This document shows positions 35,001-47,640 of a stretch of DNA of 64,000 bases, piece after piece; the stretch's first letter is position 1; every line of letters begins with the position of its first letter. The translations under genes were made by a program, and so were the position numbers. Source of the stretch: Antedon bifida (Eukaryota; Echinodermata; Crinoidea; Comatulida; Antedonidae); the NCBI GenBank assembly GCA_963402885.1, contig OY727093.1, positions 8,381,501 through 8,445,500 of the forward strand. Reading direction: 5' to 3'. The notes below the pieces were generated by a model. The model saw nothing but the letters and a program-made list of their open reading frames with translations. It was not told where the DNA came from and searched no databases.

Positions 35001-38000
35001 TTTATCTACAGTTTGACAAAATCATTGACTTATTGTTAGATTTATATTGTTATGTCAGTGTTTTAGTTAATTATTTTCTAGAAAATAGGTTTCATCAACC
35101 TAGATTATATTATATTTCAAATGATTGGATTGAGCAATATGATGATCCTCTAGAAAATGTTGAAGAACTGCTATCTTCCTTTCCTTTTCCATTCTTGCTT
35201 GTTATTCTTTATTGCTATTTACCTTTTTGGTTTTTAGCTTTTTCTTCTTCATTCAACAGTTGTTGTTCCTTATCGTTGGCCTTCTTCAAAGCAGCGAGTA
35301 CTTTTTCATAATTCTCCTTCATTTCTTTCAATTTTTGCTTAAGCTCTGTCTGTTAAAACCCAAAAATGCTGTTTAGTTTAAAATTATAGAGTCACCATAC
35401 TCCACGATGCCCTCAAATTTCATTTTAAAGGCAGATCTCATTTAATAAAGCACACTAAATATCTTAATATAACAAACAATTAGATCCTAACAACACCACA
35501 ATAGCACATTACCTCATTCATCATACCACTCTTATCTTTTGGTCTACTGCCTCAGTTTATAAAAATAATACTTTCTATTTTCTACGGAATCTTGTTCACC
35601 AAAATGTGATAAATTGGAGGTAAGTAATTTTTTCAAAATTCAATAAAATTAAAACAAAATGAGTACCATTTTTTGGTTTTGTTTTTCTGTGAATTTCTCC
35701 AGGGACTCAATTCGCTGATCTTTCTTTTTTAGTTCTTCATCAATACGCTCGTTTGCCTTGTTGATATGGTTAACATTTACCTGTAAATAAACAAGTAATA
35801 AGTATTAAGTTAGGCATAATGTTTCTGGTTTTTTCTTGATCTATATCATTATTACAGTTATTATTACATTTATTTTATTAATAAATTTATTAATTTCAAT
35901 TATTTCTACCTCAAGTTCCAAAATATTTTGACTAAGATGGCCATTTTCTTGATTACGCCTCTCCATGGCAATACACATAAAATTAAATTGTTTCAAAGCA
36001 TTACGACACACTGAAAAAAAAGTATGCATTTAAATAACGAAAAAGATTTGTACAAATTATAGACATGCCCTCCAAAATGTTAACTGATTTGCACTCACTG
36101 TTTCTGTCATTGTTTGTCTTAGCTGTTTTGGTTGCCTCTTCCAAGGCGTTCTTTACCTCAAGTGATGCAGCCTTCCAGTTTGACGCATCTGCCATCAGAG
36201 CTTTCTCTAAGAAAAAGAAGTTTTTGCTAAAGTTGTTTTTACTTTGTCACCTTTAAGGCAAGTAAAAAATTAATGTGATTAGTGACATGTTTGATCATAA
36301 AACAAGTTCTGGTACAGTGGAAGTTTGTTTGTTTTTTTTTGTACCAAAGACACTGAAATTGGTATTTGTGATTAATAATTAATAGTATAAACTCTCTATA
36401 GATGTAATACAATCATAACATCAACACCTATATACCTAAACTTCGCTTACCATTCATTGGGTCTCTATTTTCCTTTGCTCTTGATGTAACCATCATTTTT
36501 CTGCGAGTTGTGGCACTAACTGTTTCTTGTAGCTCAACAGTTTCTGGCAATACAATCCTACAAAAAAAGTCATTTTCTATAAAATGCACAGATTATAATT
36601 ATTATTTTTAAGAATAAGAGTGAAAAATCATCAACTTAATAAAGTTAGATATAGGTGAACTTAACTAAACAAATTCTTTTCAATCTTCAATAAGATTATA
36701 AAAATCAGGCATTTTTGTCACTGTGTAAAAGAGTTTGTAATGTTGTGCTTACTCTTCTGTTTCTCTGGTGGAAAGGTCATTCATTGTTTCAAATACTTCT
36801 TTACTAAGAACTTTAAACCTTTCAACAACCTTCTTCACATGTTTCTTATGATCATTCACCGCATTCCTGCAAAAACAAAACAGCATCAGAACAGGCGGTT
36901 CTCCTTAATTTTCTAAATGGGCCAATGATTATTTAATTGTCCAAATGGGCCAATGATTATTATGAATGATGATGAATATAATGGTAAAAGAGGAAGTTTA
37001 TAAGGCAATTAAAAAGAATTGTAGGTATATGAAATGCAGTCCAGGATTTGTGAGAGAGGTTTGCTCTCTGTTTGGGATGGGTACACTGTATTGTGGTAAG
37101 GGGTTTATACAGTTTGTTTATAAAACCATCTTACATAATACTTACATAATGTTTTGTTCTATCGTCATCGTTTCATTATTCTTCTCCAGTAGTTCCTCAT
37201 CACTAACAATTATTTTCTCCTAATTAATTTATTAAAATGTGTTTAAATATATAAGTAAATCAAAGATGAGGCCAACTTTAGTAAATACATGGAAAGTTTT
37301 GATGACATCTACAGAATTTTGGAGACTTACCGGTACTGTAGTGGTGAGTGTTTTGCCTCATGCAAGATACACTTTAAAAAAGACTTTGTGGAAGTTTCTA
37401 AATTAGACTGTCTTTTTAAAGTTAAGTTGTCTGTTGTACTTATGGAACGCCATGTGTGCCAAAATGTTTATTTTTTACAAATCTCTAAAACTGAAATTAA
37501 TTGCATTTCGATAGTGAATTTTTAATTTGGTAGAGTCAGTCATCTGCCGAAGCTATTCACGAAATTGCAGTTTGTATTTTATACATACCACAGTTGTGTG
37601 TACATCAAATAGCCAATCGCTGAATTCTTCTACTAATATCTCCCGACATAGGCAAGTTTGTCCATATTCATGAATAATATCCAGAATTGTTCTTTTATGT
37701 AACATCTAAAATATATAAGAAAGTTAAATGTTAGTAAAAAGGTTCATCTGGATCTCTGTATAGTATTCAAATAATTTTTCTTTTGGATCATCCAAAAGAA
37801 AAATTATTTGAAAAGTTAATTGTTATATTCATAGGCAATCCAGCAGCAACTAAACTTAACACTATCCAAAATATACTGTTCTACAATAACAGAACACATG
37901 ATATTAGTCCTGGTTATAGAATTGTGCATGTGAATAAAGGTGATGATGTCATAAACGATGATGATGTCATAAACGATGATGATGAGAATGAACTACAACA

Positions 38001-38918
38001 TACTTCCTCCCTTTTCTGTTTAGTGTTGAAACCAGGAGGTCGTCTTCGTCGAACTTCTTCCAAAGCAATCTGCAAAAGATGAAATAAGACAAATATATGA
38101 AAGTCATCTGAAGAAATATATATGTTTTTGAAGGACAAGGTTATTTATATAACTATTTATATTTCAATGTTTAGGGAAATTGATTAGTTTCAACTATTTT
38201 TTAGCCCTTCTCTTGATATATTATGTTACAATGTTTACTTTATATATTTAAGTTTACATGGATTTATGTAACACAATAACAACTTACTTCAGATGGAGTG
38301 GCAAAAAGATTTGTGCTAATTCCATAATGAGCAAGTGCCTAGAAAAAAATTAAAAAAAACACCTGATTGAGTATTCATCATTGAATTGAATAAAAATTGA
38401 ATAAAAATTCAACCAAAACAATAGATGGTCATCATCTTCACACGGTCACCATCATCTTCACAAGATGGTCATCATCTTCACACAGTCACCATCATCTTCA
38501 CACAGTCATTATCATCTTCACACAGTCACCATCATCTTCACACGGTCATCATCATCTTTACACGGTCACTATCATCCTCACACAGTCACCATAATCTTCA
38601 CAAGATGGTCATCATCTTCACACAGTCACCATCATCTTCACACGGTCACCATCATCTTTACACGGTCACTGTCATCCTCACACGGTCACCATAATCTTCA
38701 CATGGTCACCATCGTCTTCACAAGGTCACAATATTGTTTACCTTTTTTACTCGATCGTGAATGATTGCAAGTTGACTCTGTGCATTCTCCTGAATCCTGC
38801 GTCTTTGTTCAAGGTCCAGGTTGAGGAAGATCTCTCTGACATCCTTTTCCACCTCAATGTGGTAGCTTCCTACCTTCTGTAAACTCATCTTCTCCCCAGG
38901 TGGTGGTCGACGTGGCAT
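29029..38918 (-). CDS. Large coiled-coil protein, 31 exons, family not recognised
   Basis: I could not name this protein. Exons: 38742-38918, 38288-38338, 38004-38069, 37589-37705, 37146-37219, 36753-36866, 36451-36557, 36099-36206, 35910-36010, 35667-35780, 35223-35349, 34896-35005, 34477-34540, 34193-34314, 33999-34073, 33693-33889, 33328-33461, 32961-33016, 32826-32880, 32502-32548, 32242-32364, 32102-32158, 31824-31906, 31233-31374, 30807-30920, 30576-30678, 30370-30461, 30153-30229, 29459-29660, 29284-29375, 29029-29167. Every junction keeps frame; product 1079 aa, starting MPRRPPPGEKMSLQKVG. The N-terminal 140 residues are mixed and partly helical. The bulk (about 150-920) is Lys/Glu/Leu/Gln-rich heptad-like coiled coil with a loop near TSTAASTLPSPVEM. 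The C-terminus is Pro/Gly/Arg-rich and less helical (TTGPHGVHMRIPDKPKD, FPAYITTPRTLD). A ciliary or cytoskeletal structural role is plausible, but this is inference from composition only. Three MITEs sit in its introns. It is head to head with CSRNP. Confidence 0.85.
29970..30117. mobile_element. MITE copy e (AGCTCTGTC family)
   Basis: Complete, with both inverted ends and the internal CATATATGG/ATGATGTC modules, in the intron before coiled-coil exon 29. TTA follows the right end. Confidence 0.85.
31565..31669. mobile_element. MITE copy f, left end truncated
   Basis: Starts inside the terminal repeat at ATCAAACTAGTTTGACAAAA and ends with a canonical GTAGACAGAGCT. In the intron between coiled-coil exons 23 and 24. 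Confidence 0.75.
33198..33298. mobile_element. MITE copy g (AGCTCTGTC family)
   Basis: Both ends present. Its right border lies only about 30 bp from the donor of coiled-coil exon 17. Confidence 0.85.
38425..38727. repeat. Minisatellite of about 20 bp units in coiled-coil intron 1
   Basis: About fifteen units related to CACACGGTCACCATCATCTT run without spacers, with CGG/CAG and ACC/ATT/ATC variants and occasional AAGATGG insertions. The array ends about 15 bp before the donor of exon 1, so unit-number change could move close to a splice site. Open frames over it are repeat artefacts. Confidence 0.9.
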
Positions 38919-39780
38919 GTTAGTACATTAAATACTTCACTAAAGTATATACATTGACAATCTCTTATTTAATAAAACACAGGTTACATTTTTTTTGCAT
39001 GGTAAGCACTTGATTTACTAATATTAATAAAAATATGTCTAAAAACCTTGTATTATTGCATGGAGAATAAAATTTATTCAGTAAAACACCGACTAACATG
39101 GGTTGATCGTCAGTAATGTTACCATGGAGTTCGATGATATTATATCAAACTTCAAAAAGTCGCGCGCGATAACTTATTTACATGGTTACGGGACGCCCAT
39201 ATAGGAATATATCCTCCATGGTTACGCCATGTAACCATTAGTTTCGGATGTTATTATCAAAAAGTCGCACGCGTTGTTGTTGGCAGCAGCAGCACCCAAG
39301 AAAATTATTTTGTTTCAGCACGTGCACATTCCATTTGTGTTTATTGAAGCAAATCGACAACAAGTTTAAAATACACAAAATGTCACACTTCATGCACACG
39401 CATCAATGCTCTTATTGGTTCTGATTCATTTGATATTATCATATAAATATTGGGGTGTTTTCAGTGTCGTTTATTACAAATAGATGAAATTTGCTTTGAA
39501 AATTCGGTGCAATTTTTAGAAATGTTGTATCAAATTCTATAATAATATTTTTTTAGTATTTAAATTTATATGTAAATAATTATACAGGGTAATATTAAAA
39601 TAATATATAAATTATATATCCCTACATTTAAATAGAATATTCCATACGTCATAAATAATTGGAATAATTCATCTCAGCCATGCGCACAGATTACATGATT
39701 GTGCTTCCGGTTCGAAGTCTGATGCTGCTCTGTGTAGGTTGAAAAGATAAAGCTGGATAAAGCAATCTTGGTAGACAATG
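38919..39780. promoter_or_regulatory. Probable bidirectional promoter, coiled-coil gene / CSRNP
   Basis: The coiled-coil gene starts at 38918 going left. A candidate first exon of CSRNP ends at 39780 with donor CAATG then GTAAGA, and could splice to an acceptor at 43402 ahead of the CSRNP start. Palindromic ATGGTTACG/CATGTAACCAT sequences and CGCGCG steps lie at about 39160-39270. Confidence 0.4.
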
Positions 39781-41377
39781 GTAAGATTTTAAAATACAGT
39801 TTTGAGCTTACTCTGTAAACACAGCGTGTGTAGTGTGGTGCTATGTTATTCCGTAGATATTTAGGTCAAGTGTAAAAGGTATTGTAGCAATGATATATCT
39901 GTGTGGACTTGATTTCTGAATGATTGTAATAATTGACTTTTTCAAGCGAGTGGCGATGGTGTATTGGCTGCTGTAAATATGTGACAGCAGTCAGCGTGTG
40001 CGTAGGCCTAGCTAGCTTTCCATTGAAACGTTGTTCTAGGCTAATAATAAAAGAGTTCCAAAGGCATGTACATTTCTTGTAAATAGTTAATAATTCCTCA
40101 TTTCTTTTGTTTCTTTTACAGCCTTGACTCTCACGTGGTTTCCCTCTCACGTTAGGCCAATCCAATATTGAATGAAGGAGAATTAATTTTGTAACATATT
40201 GTTGTAGGCACTAGCCTATAGGCCTAGTCTGTGAATCTGAATTTTATTTAAATTTTAAATTTAATATTTCTGTATGGAGCACCATAAAAGAAATACTTAC
40301 TACAAAAAACTACTTATGTAAGTAATGTTGACTAAAAAGTGATAGCGAGTATAGCAGGCCATCTAGGCTAACCTGTCCTGTTTACTAGCTAGAGTAGTAG
40401 TAGAACTCAATATATAGTCCAATATATACAATATTTTGTTTTATTTGCTGTGTTATCCTGTATTATTATTGCACTGATGAAGGGCTCATGTTGCCCAAAA
40501 TCTCTGCTAATATAGTAACTACAATTGCCTTTTTAAAAATGATAGCTAGAATAGTTAGATTTGTTACAGTTTGTGGGTCACTTTGTGGGCCAAACCAAAA
40601 ATTTATAAGAATAATAATTTATACAATATAATAATATTGGGATACATTTTAATAGTCCTACCTGTCAATTTTCATGGCTATTCTGTAATAGACCAATTGT
40701 TTGGGTGATAAACAAATCCACCCAACAAATAATATTAATAATAATAACCAATAAACCTTTTATTGACCTTACAGGTAGTTACAGGTCATTGTTGTGTAGT
40801 GGCTTGTTTTAGCACAGATGTGAAATTGAGGCTACAGTAATTAATTAATACTACAGCAGTACTGTACTGTAACACTGGCCTCTCCCAACCTACATAAAAT
40901 AATGTTCATAGAGTTATAGGTCTACTGATTTATGTAACTTAATGAAACCTTAAGACTGGGAAAGCAATATAACCACCCAGGACCAAAGAAAAATCCAGAA
41001 CTAGGCTGGACTATACCTTTATCCCTAAAAATTGTATTTATTTAAAAAATTCATATTAGCACATGCTAATAATCGTATTTGACCTGATAATTTTAAATAC
41101 CCCCATTTGTTATGTTAAATATTACATTGCATTTCATTTTCCATCTCATAAGGCTTTGTGTACTACTGTACCTTCCTTCCGTTTAATTCTGTTTTGTCAT
41201 GGTGAGGTACAACAATTAAAAACATACATTTCCTAAAAACATTTTTGCTGCAAATTAATTATCAGTTTTACTAAGTAGTATACTGTAAGACATACAAGTA
41301 TATTTTTAAAAATGATTTTCGATACATTTAATCTTGTATAGTTTTTTTATTTTTACCATACTGTACAGTATATTTTA

Positions 41378-41523
41378 AGCTCTGTCTACACTATCAAACT
41401 AGTTTGACAAAAAATGTGTGATGTGGCCAAATTAAATATGGTAATGATATGACATCATCGTGTCCTTAAATGTACACATAACATATTTTTGTCACATAAA
41501 GTTTGATATGTGTAGACAGAGCT
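41378..41523. mobile_element. MITE copy h (AGCTCTGTC family) in CSRNP leader intron
   Basis: Complete copy with both ends and TTA on both sides, the clearest 3-bp target duplication of the family here. Confidence 0.85.
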
Positions 41524-43402
41524 TTAGATATTTTTCAATTGAGTATTAATTTAATTAAGTTTTCTGATCTAGAGCAATATACAGTGAATGTTTATACACA
41601 TAAATACTGTACTACAGTATTAATATTATGAGCATTTTTGTATTTCACATCAAAACAATAAATCATATGTTTTCTACCTCAGGAATCTTTGAAAATGACA
41701 ATTTATTAATGTATACAGTTGTTATTTGATGGTACACTACTACTACTTAAGAGAAAATTACAAAATAGCTTTTTAGTGTGTGCGATAAATCATTGTATAG
41801 AGCGAGTTTGAAGGTTTAGGGTCAGACATACATACATGCGATTCAGAGTCATTATAATGTATATAAAGAAGAATTACTGTACATTCAGTTACCGAAAATA
41901 AATATTTTAATGTTACATATCAATTTAACTATGTTGTTGATAGGACAAAAACATATTGTACAAATATTATAAACACTTGATGTTTCGCTTCTGAGGTTTA
42001 GCTTTTCTCTTCACAAGGTGCAGGATTGGTTCTACTATAGCATGGAAATATTATTTATGAATACTCGATGTTTTAAAAATTAACAATTAATCATTTGGGA
42101 CACAAGTTTATTATTTTGTAAATTGTCTACTAACTATACAGTAGTTTAGTATGTTCTCTCTTAGTAATTATATTTGGTGAAAACGGTATTTAGTTTAATA
42201 TTTAAATCATTGTTGTAATGCAATTACATAGCCTTCAGCTACATTTTGAACAGTATTATTACAACTGAATAAAATAAAATTTACCGAACAACCATCTTTT
42301 TTTTTCAAACACTAAATTAAGCATAAAATTTAATATATTAAAAAATAATGGATGTTCCTTTAACAACAACATTATGCGCTACTATTCTGTCAGTCCTTGT
42401 GGATAAAAAGAATGGGTCACATGATCAATCAGTGTGTACTAGTGAAGGGTAATTAGCATAGAGGATATTAAGTCCCCCTTGCTAATACAAATGGGCTGTT
42501 TTACTTAGTGCTATCCAAATATCTAGCTGTCACACTTTTCCTGTTTTCTAATTTTGTAACTTTTTTTATTCAATTCATGTTAAATTCAAGAATTATCAGA
42601 GGAGAAAATTAAATAGCGATTTAACTAAATATATAAATAAATATTGTATTTTTAATCGTTTTTAGTGAAAAATAGCATTGTCTGAATTCTGTACAGTACA
42701 TAACTAAAGGTTTTTATTGATTATAATTATGGCACATTTATCATGTTCATTTGTGAACATTTTTTACTTACTGTACAAGGCAACAAGAAATGAGGCATGT
42801 CCGAGATGTCACTGAATGTGTAACATCCAAGGCATGTCCCTACTCATAATGTGTATCATACCATCCAGGGTATTTCCTCACAATTTGCGATAAAATTTAG
42901 CCTGAAATGAACAACACACTACGGTATATTCTACTGTACCTGTACTGTACCTCTATTTTATTTTGTGTGCATTCATTTCAAGAGAAAACGTGGTAAGATG
43001 GGATGTCACAATATTTTGTTTCTTGACTCTTGTAATAGGAAAACAATATCTTTTTTTAGAAAAAGAAATTATAGTACTCACTGTAGAATAGTGTTAGTAT
43101 TTTCAAGTACAGTACTGTACTATGTTTGCTGTACTGTATGCTGTATTGCTGTGTAAGATTTTCCGTCTAGGTGTACTGTAGCCTTGAGGAATGCCATTTT
43201 TTTTTTGAAGAATGCTGAGTTGACCCCTTGACTCGACCTTGCATTCCTTAAAACTGAAAAACTGCCAAATAAATTCAACTGTCATTATGTCAGTATTTTG
43301 TAATAAAATTAATTTACCATTTCTGTAATTAATGACATTTAAAGAAAATTTATGATATATTGTACTTTACTTGTAACATTGTAATTTCTGTTATTTTTGT
43401 AG

Positions 43403-43450
43403 ATGTGATTTAGAAACATTTAATTAGTTCAAACAACTCACCGATAACTC
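43403..43450 (+). other. CSRNP 5' leader segment with minimal uORF
   Basis: After the acceptor TTATTTTTGTAG the exon opens with ATGTGA, a start codon followed at once by a stop. 42 nt later comes the CSRNP ATG. If this acceptor is used, ribosomes would meet a start-stop element first. Confidence 0.4.
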
Positions 43451-46400
43451 ATGGAGGCTACGTGCGAGAATATGGTGCTAAAACGTAAACACTCCCCCAC
43501 CCCTGTAGGCGATTGGGACAACTCGGAACATAATGGAAGACCCAATTCCCCATCATCTAGTGCTGATGAAGCGTCTTGTAAGTATAACAGTACACTATTA
43601 TCAAATTAACTTTTAAGCATGTAAAGCTCTGCTTACACTATCAAACTTTATGTGACAACAAAATGTGATGTGCCCATATATAGACATGATGGCATATCAC
43701 TACCATATTTGGGCATATCACTACCACATTTGGGCACATCACACTTTTTTTGTCAAACTAATTTGATAGTGTAGACAGAGCTTTAGATTAGTAGCTAAGC
43801 ACAAAGCTTGATTCACACTAGGATGCAGTGCAATGACATACTGTACACGTACAGTAATTCAAGTTATTTGACAATTGTAAGCAACAGCTCATCATCTGAA
43901 TGGATGTGAATTATGTTCTAATTCAATTGTTGTCTTTTATAGGCGAGTCAGCACAGCCAAAGAGAAAGAGAAAGAAGCAAGTAAAGTTTAATGGAGTTAC
44001 TGTTTACTATTTTCAAAGATCTCAGGGTTTCACTTGTGTTCCAAGCCAAGGAGGGTCCACTCTTGGTAAGGATTTCTTCTGATCATTTGACATTGTAGGC
44101 CCGGGCCTTATATTTGTTTGTACTGCAATGACAAATTTATACTGTAATAGAGTGAGTGGATTGTTGCTACTGACAATTGTAACATTCTTGTATCTTGTGT
44201 TATCTTGTGCCAAGTTTTCTAATTTGTCTTCATGTATATGATATAACACAGTGTAAATTGGTATGGAATTGTCCAATTGCCTGACACGTTGAATGTAAAT
44301 CATTACAGACCTATATGGAACTAAAATAGGCACTGTGAAGTTGTGTATAGTTTCTCTCATGCATAGTCATACTGTACGTAATGCCTTCAGCTAAAGGGTA
44401 GTGCTAGGTAGAATAAAGAAAGTGATCACCTACTGTAATCCACCTCTTGCTAGCATAACTACTGTATGTCCATGTGTTTCATATCATGAAATGGGACCTG
44501 TCACATGCTATAACAAAATTATTTTGAATTTTACAGGAATGGAACATATTCATGAATTTAAAGAGAATTACAGTTTGAATGCCTTTGCTCTGGAACAAGA
44601 TCGACAACATCGGGAACTTTTAAAAGAACAACTCTTACAAAGAAAACAACGACAAATGCTTGAACAAAATGAATCGGAACTGTTGGATAAAAGCATACAA
44701 GAAATTGCCGACAATGAACTAGCAACAATAAATGTAGAAGAATACTACTTTCTACAGCCTGTGAACACAAAAAGACGAAGACTTATGCTTCGATCAGCAG
44801 GCGTGACCAAAATCGAAAGCTGGGAAAAATCTGAATTGAAGAAAATCCGGTTGTCTCGTGAAAAGTGTGGTTGCGATTGCAAAGTAGTTTGTAATCCGTC
44901 AACGTGTGCTTGTAGTTTAGCTGGAATCAAATGCCAGGTTGACAGATTATCTTTTCCATGTGGATGTAGTAAGGAAAGCTGTGGAAATGTAACTGGAAGG
45001 GTTGAATTTAACCCCATTAAAGTAAGGACTCACTTTCTACACACTTTAATGCGTTTAGAGGTTGAAAATGGAAAAGTGTCCGAAGATAGGACTGATAATG
45101 ACACTGATTATACTAAACTGGAAAATTCAGTTTATTTAGATGAAAGTACTGACCGAGTTCTTGATCACGGTCAATGTAAAGAATGTGATTCAATACCTTA
45201 CTCGGACTATAGTGATCAGTATACATGTGATCAATACTTAAATGGACAGAAACCTGGTGAACAGGGTCAATTTATTCAACAACTAGACTCAAATAGTACT
45301 CCTATGAACTTTTCTTGTACAAATACAAATATTCCACTTGATCTTCAATCTCATAACAATTCAAACAACCAGTGCGATGGTAATTATGATGGCGAATCTA
45401 ATCACAATACCTTGAACATGTCTATCAACAATTTGTGCAATGTTTCCCAGTCGGATATCGGCGATTATGCCAGTACCACATCGGATGAAAGCGTGACCTC
45501 TGAATCAGATTCAGAACCTCCGTATGTTCATCCAACAATCTCTGTGGAAAATACAGACTTTGGTTCTACTTCTTCAAACAACATCGAGAAAAGTATTTTT
45601 CAAACACCTGATTCTTCACCGGAACAGCAATACACTAAGTTGATGCCCCTTGACCTTTCACATGCACTAGGTGATTTTGACACTTGTGGTGCCTCCCCAA
45701 CCTACACACAATTGAGCACAACCTCGCGGTCGTGTCCCGATGCATATTATTCCCAGGTTTCTCACGACTCATACACAAACTATTTAACAGACTGCCATCA
45801 TTTCTCCAGCAATGCATCCAAAGCTGAAAAAACATGCTTCCAGAAATTGAACACAATCACTTCTTCTTGTACACTTGGAAGTCATTCTGATTTTGGTTGT
45901 GGTGGTTACAACTTAAACGATTCCAGACCGTCTACAGAACATACAGCAGACTCTAATATGCAATCTATTGACCAATCTGCATTATATGAGGATGAATCCA
46001 CCGTTGATTACTTCAATGAGAATGCAAGTGGACAAGAATACAAAAAGGGTACGAGTACAGGTGTACATTTAAAACATTTTGAAACCGAGAATATAAGTAA
46101 GGTGTCTTCTACTGTCAAAGATGGATGTTTTAAGCAGGAAGTCTGTTTACCATCAAATGAACACGGTCAGAATTTAACAGGTGATTGCCAAACAGCTTCT
46201 CATTTGCAGTTATCTGATAGAGAAGAAAATAGTAAGTTTATTGTAGATAAGCGTGACATATCTTCATCACCTGCCAGTTCTTCTAACATACCATTTGTTG
46301 GGTCACAGCAAGATCAAGTGTGTGTGGAAAAAGGGCAAATATCTGAATCATACGCGACATCTGCAGACAACCGGTTTATTGTTGAAAAGATTGATGTGTC

Positions 46401-47493
46401 TTCATCATCTGGTGATTCTTCCAACATACCATTTGTTGGGTCATTTCAAGAGCAAGTGTGTCTGGAAAAAGGACAAATATCTGAATCGTACCTGACATCA
46501 GATTCACGTTTAACACCTGAACCAGATGTAAGTGAATCTCTCTTATTTGATGTTAATTCATTTGAAGAATCTCGGAAAATACAATATCAAGGTAGTGGGC
46601 TTGTAGAGCAATCAACATCACAAAACTGTTTATCAGAAAAGCAATTAGCATCTGATAATGCATCAGAATATTGTCTTAGTAGCAGAGATAACAAAACTGA
46701 AGAGTTCTTGGAATTAACTAAAGCACAAAGTGATATTAACAAGGTTGACATTCCATTGAAAGAACCAGTTGACAGAGAAGCCAATCTAGATTTACCTTTT
46801 GACTGCCAACTTCCTCAAGATAAACCAACAGCTGATGTCAGTTTGCAGCCCCTACCAGCAGCTGATAACAGTTTGCAGCCCACACCAGCAGCTGATAACA
46901 GTTTGCAGCCCACACCAGCAGCTGATAGCAGTTTGCAGCCCACACCAGCAGCTGATAGCAGTTTGCAGCCCCTATCAGCAGCTGATAACAATTTGCAGCC
47001 TGCACCAGCAGATGACAGCAGTTTGCAGCCTCTATCAGCAGCTGATAACAGTTTGCAGCCCACACCAGCAGCTGATAGCAGTTTGCAGTCTACGCCAGCA
47101 GCATGTAACAATGTGCCTGCACCAGCACCTGATATAAGTTTGAATCCTATACCAGAAGCTGCCAATAATCTCTTGCAGCTCACATCATATGATAAAAGTC
47201 TACAACCAACACACGCTGACGTCAAATTGCTGCAGCCCACACCAGAAGCAGCTAATAATTGCTTGCAGCCCACACCAGAAGTGGCTGATAATTGTTTACA
47301 GCCCATATCAGTAGCAGATAATTGCTTGCAGCCGACCTCAGTTTCAGCTGATAAATTTTTGCAGCCCACACCAGCAATGGCTGATGATGATTTACAACTC
47401 ACACCAGCAGTAAATAGCTGCTGTATATTTAGTAAAAACACAGTCCAAACACTACCTGACAACAGCATTGGAACAACTCAAGAAACTGAATGA
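43451..47493 (+). CDS. CSRNP: Cysteine/serine-rich nuclear protein (AXUD1/CSRNP family)
   Basis: Nuclear, probably DNA-binding transcriptional regulator of the AXUD1/TAIP family. Exons 43451-43577, 43943-44065, 44537-47493, all in frame; 1068 aa, much longer than vertebrate CSRNP1-3 (about 550-600). Family blocks in order: basic [18 protein letters not shown], then [17 protein letters not shown] (residues about 48-85), a Gln/Glu-rich helix, [20 protein letters not shown], and the cysteine-rich domain at about 194-232 ([20 protein letters not shown], then [10 protein letters not shown]), ending [20 protein letters not shown]. The rest is Ser/Asn/Asp-rich and apparently disordered. It contains an internal duplication (about 650-738) and a tail of 10-residue SLQPTPAAD-type repeats (about 850-1050). 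A MITE lies in the first coding intron. AATAAA at 47641 is the likely polyA signal. Confidence 0.96.
43625..43782. mobile_element. MITE copy i (AGCTCTGTC family) in CSRNP intron
   Basis: Full-length, with the left end AGCTCTGCTTACACTATC and a canonical right end. The interior has the doubled CACTACCA-ATTTGGGCA module. It lies about 50 bp after the CSRNP exon 1 donor. Confidence 0.85.
46239..46500 (+). repeat. Internal duplication in CSRNP coding sequence
   Basis: Two in-frame copies of about 45 codons: [20 protein letters not shown]... and [20 protein letters not shown]..., each followed by VGS, a Q-rich link, EKGQISESY. They lie in the disordered region. Confidence 0.85.
46840..47420 (+). 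repeat. In-frame 30-bp repeats encoding SLQPTPAAD units
   Basis: About nine tight 30-bp units (GCTGATAACAGTTTGCAGCC-type) from 46840 to about 47110, then looser degenerate copies to about 47420. Consensus SLQPTPAAD[N/S]. Unit length is a multiple of three, so the frame survives copy-number change, and it also leaves the opposite strand open by chance. Confidence 0.9.
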
Positions 47494-47640
47494 AAAGTTG
47501 TCCAGAGACTTGCCATAAAAATCATTCAAAGAAAAATTAGTTTTATTCATATTTTTAATTGAGATTTCGAAAAAAAAAAAGTATTTTTAATCTATAATGA
47601 GAAGAATGGATATCTTTTAGAAATTTAAACTTTACTACTC

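Noticed and set aside
35336-35349. MITE terminus AAGCTCTGTCTG in the coiled-coil gene
   Set aside because: It lies within exon 11, is coding on the minus strand, and has no matching inverted end nearby. Chance similarity.
38397-38764. Three overlapping His/Ser-rich ORFs
   Set aside because: They translate the minisatellite in intron 1 of the coiled-coil gene in different frames.
44401-44536. Upstream extension of the big CSRNP exon frame
   Set aside because: The frame is open back to 44401 but this is intron. The acceptor at 44536 joins SQGGSTLG to MEHIHEF exactly as in the family.
46815-47468. 217-codon minus-strand ORF of [10 protein letters not shown]-type repeats
   Set aside because: It is the reverse of the CSRNP 30-bp coding repeat. 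Repeat units divisible by three keep every frame open, and it has no start context or splice support.
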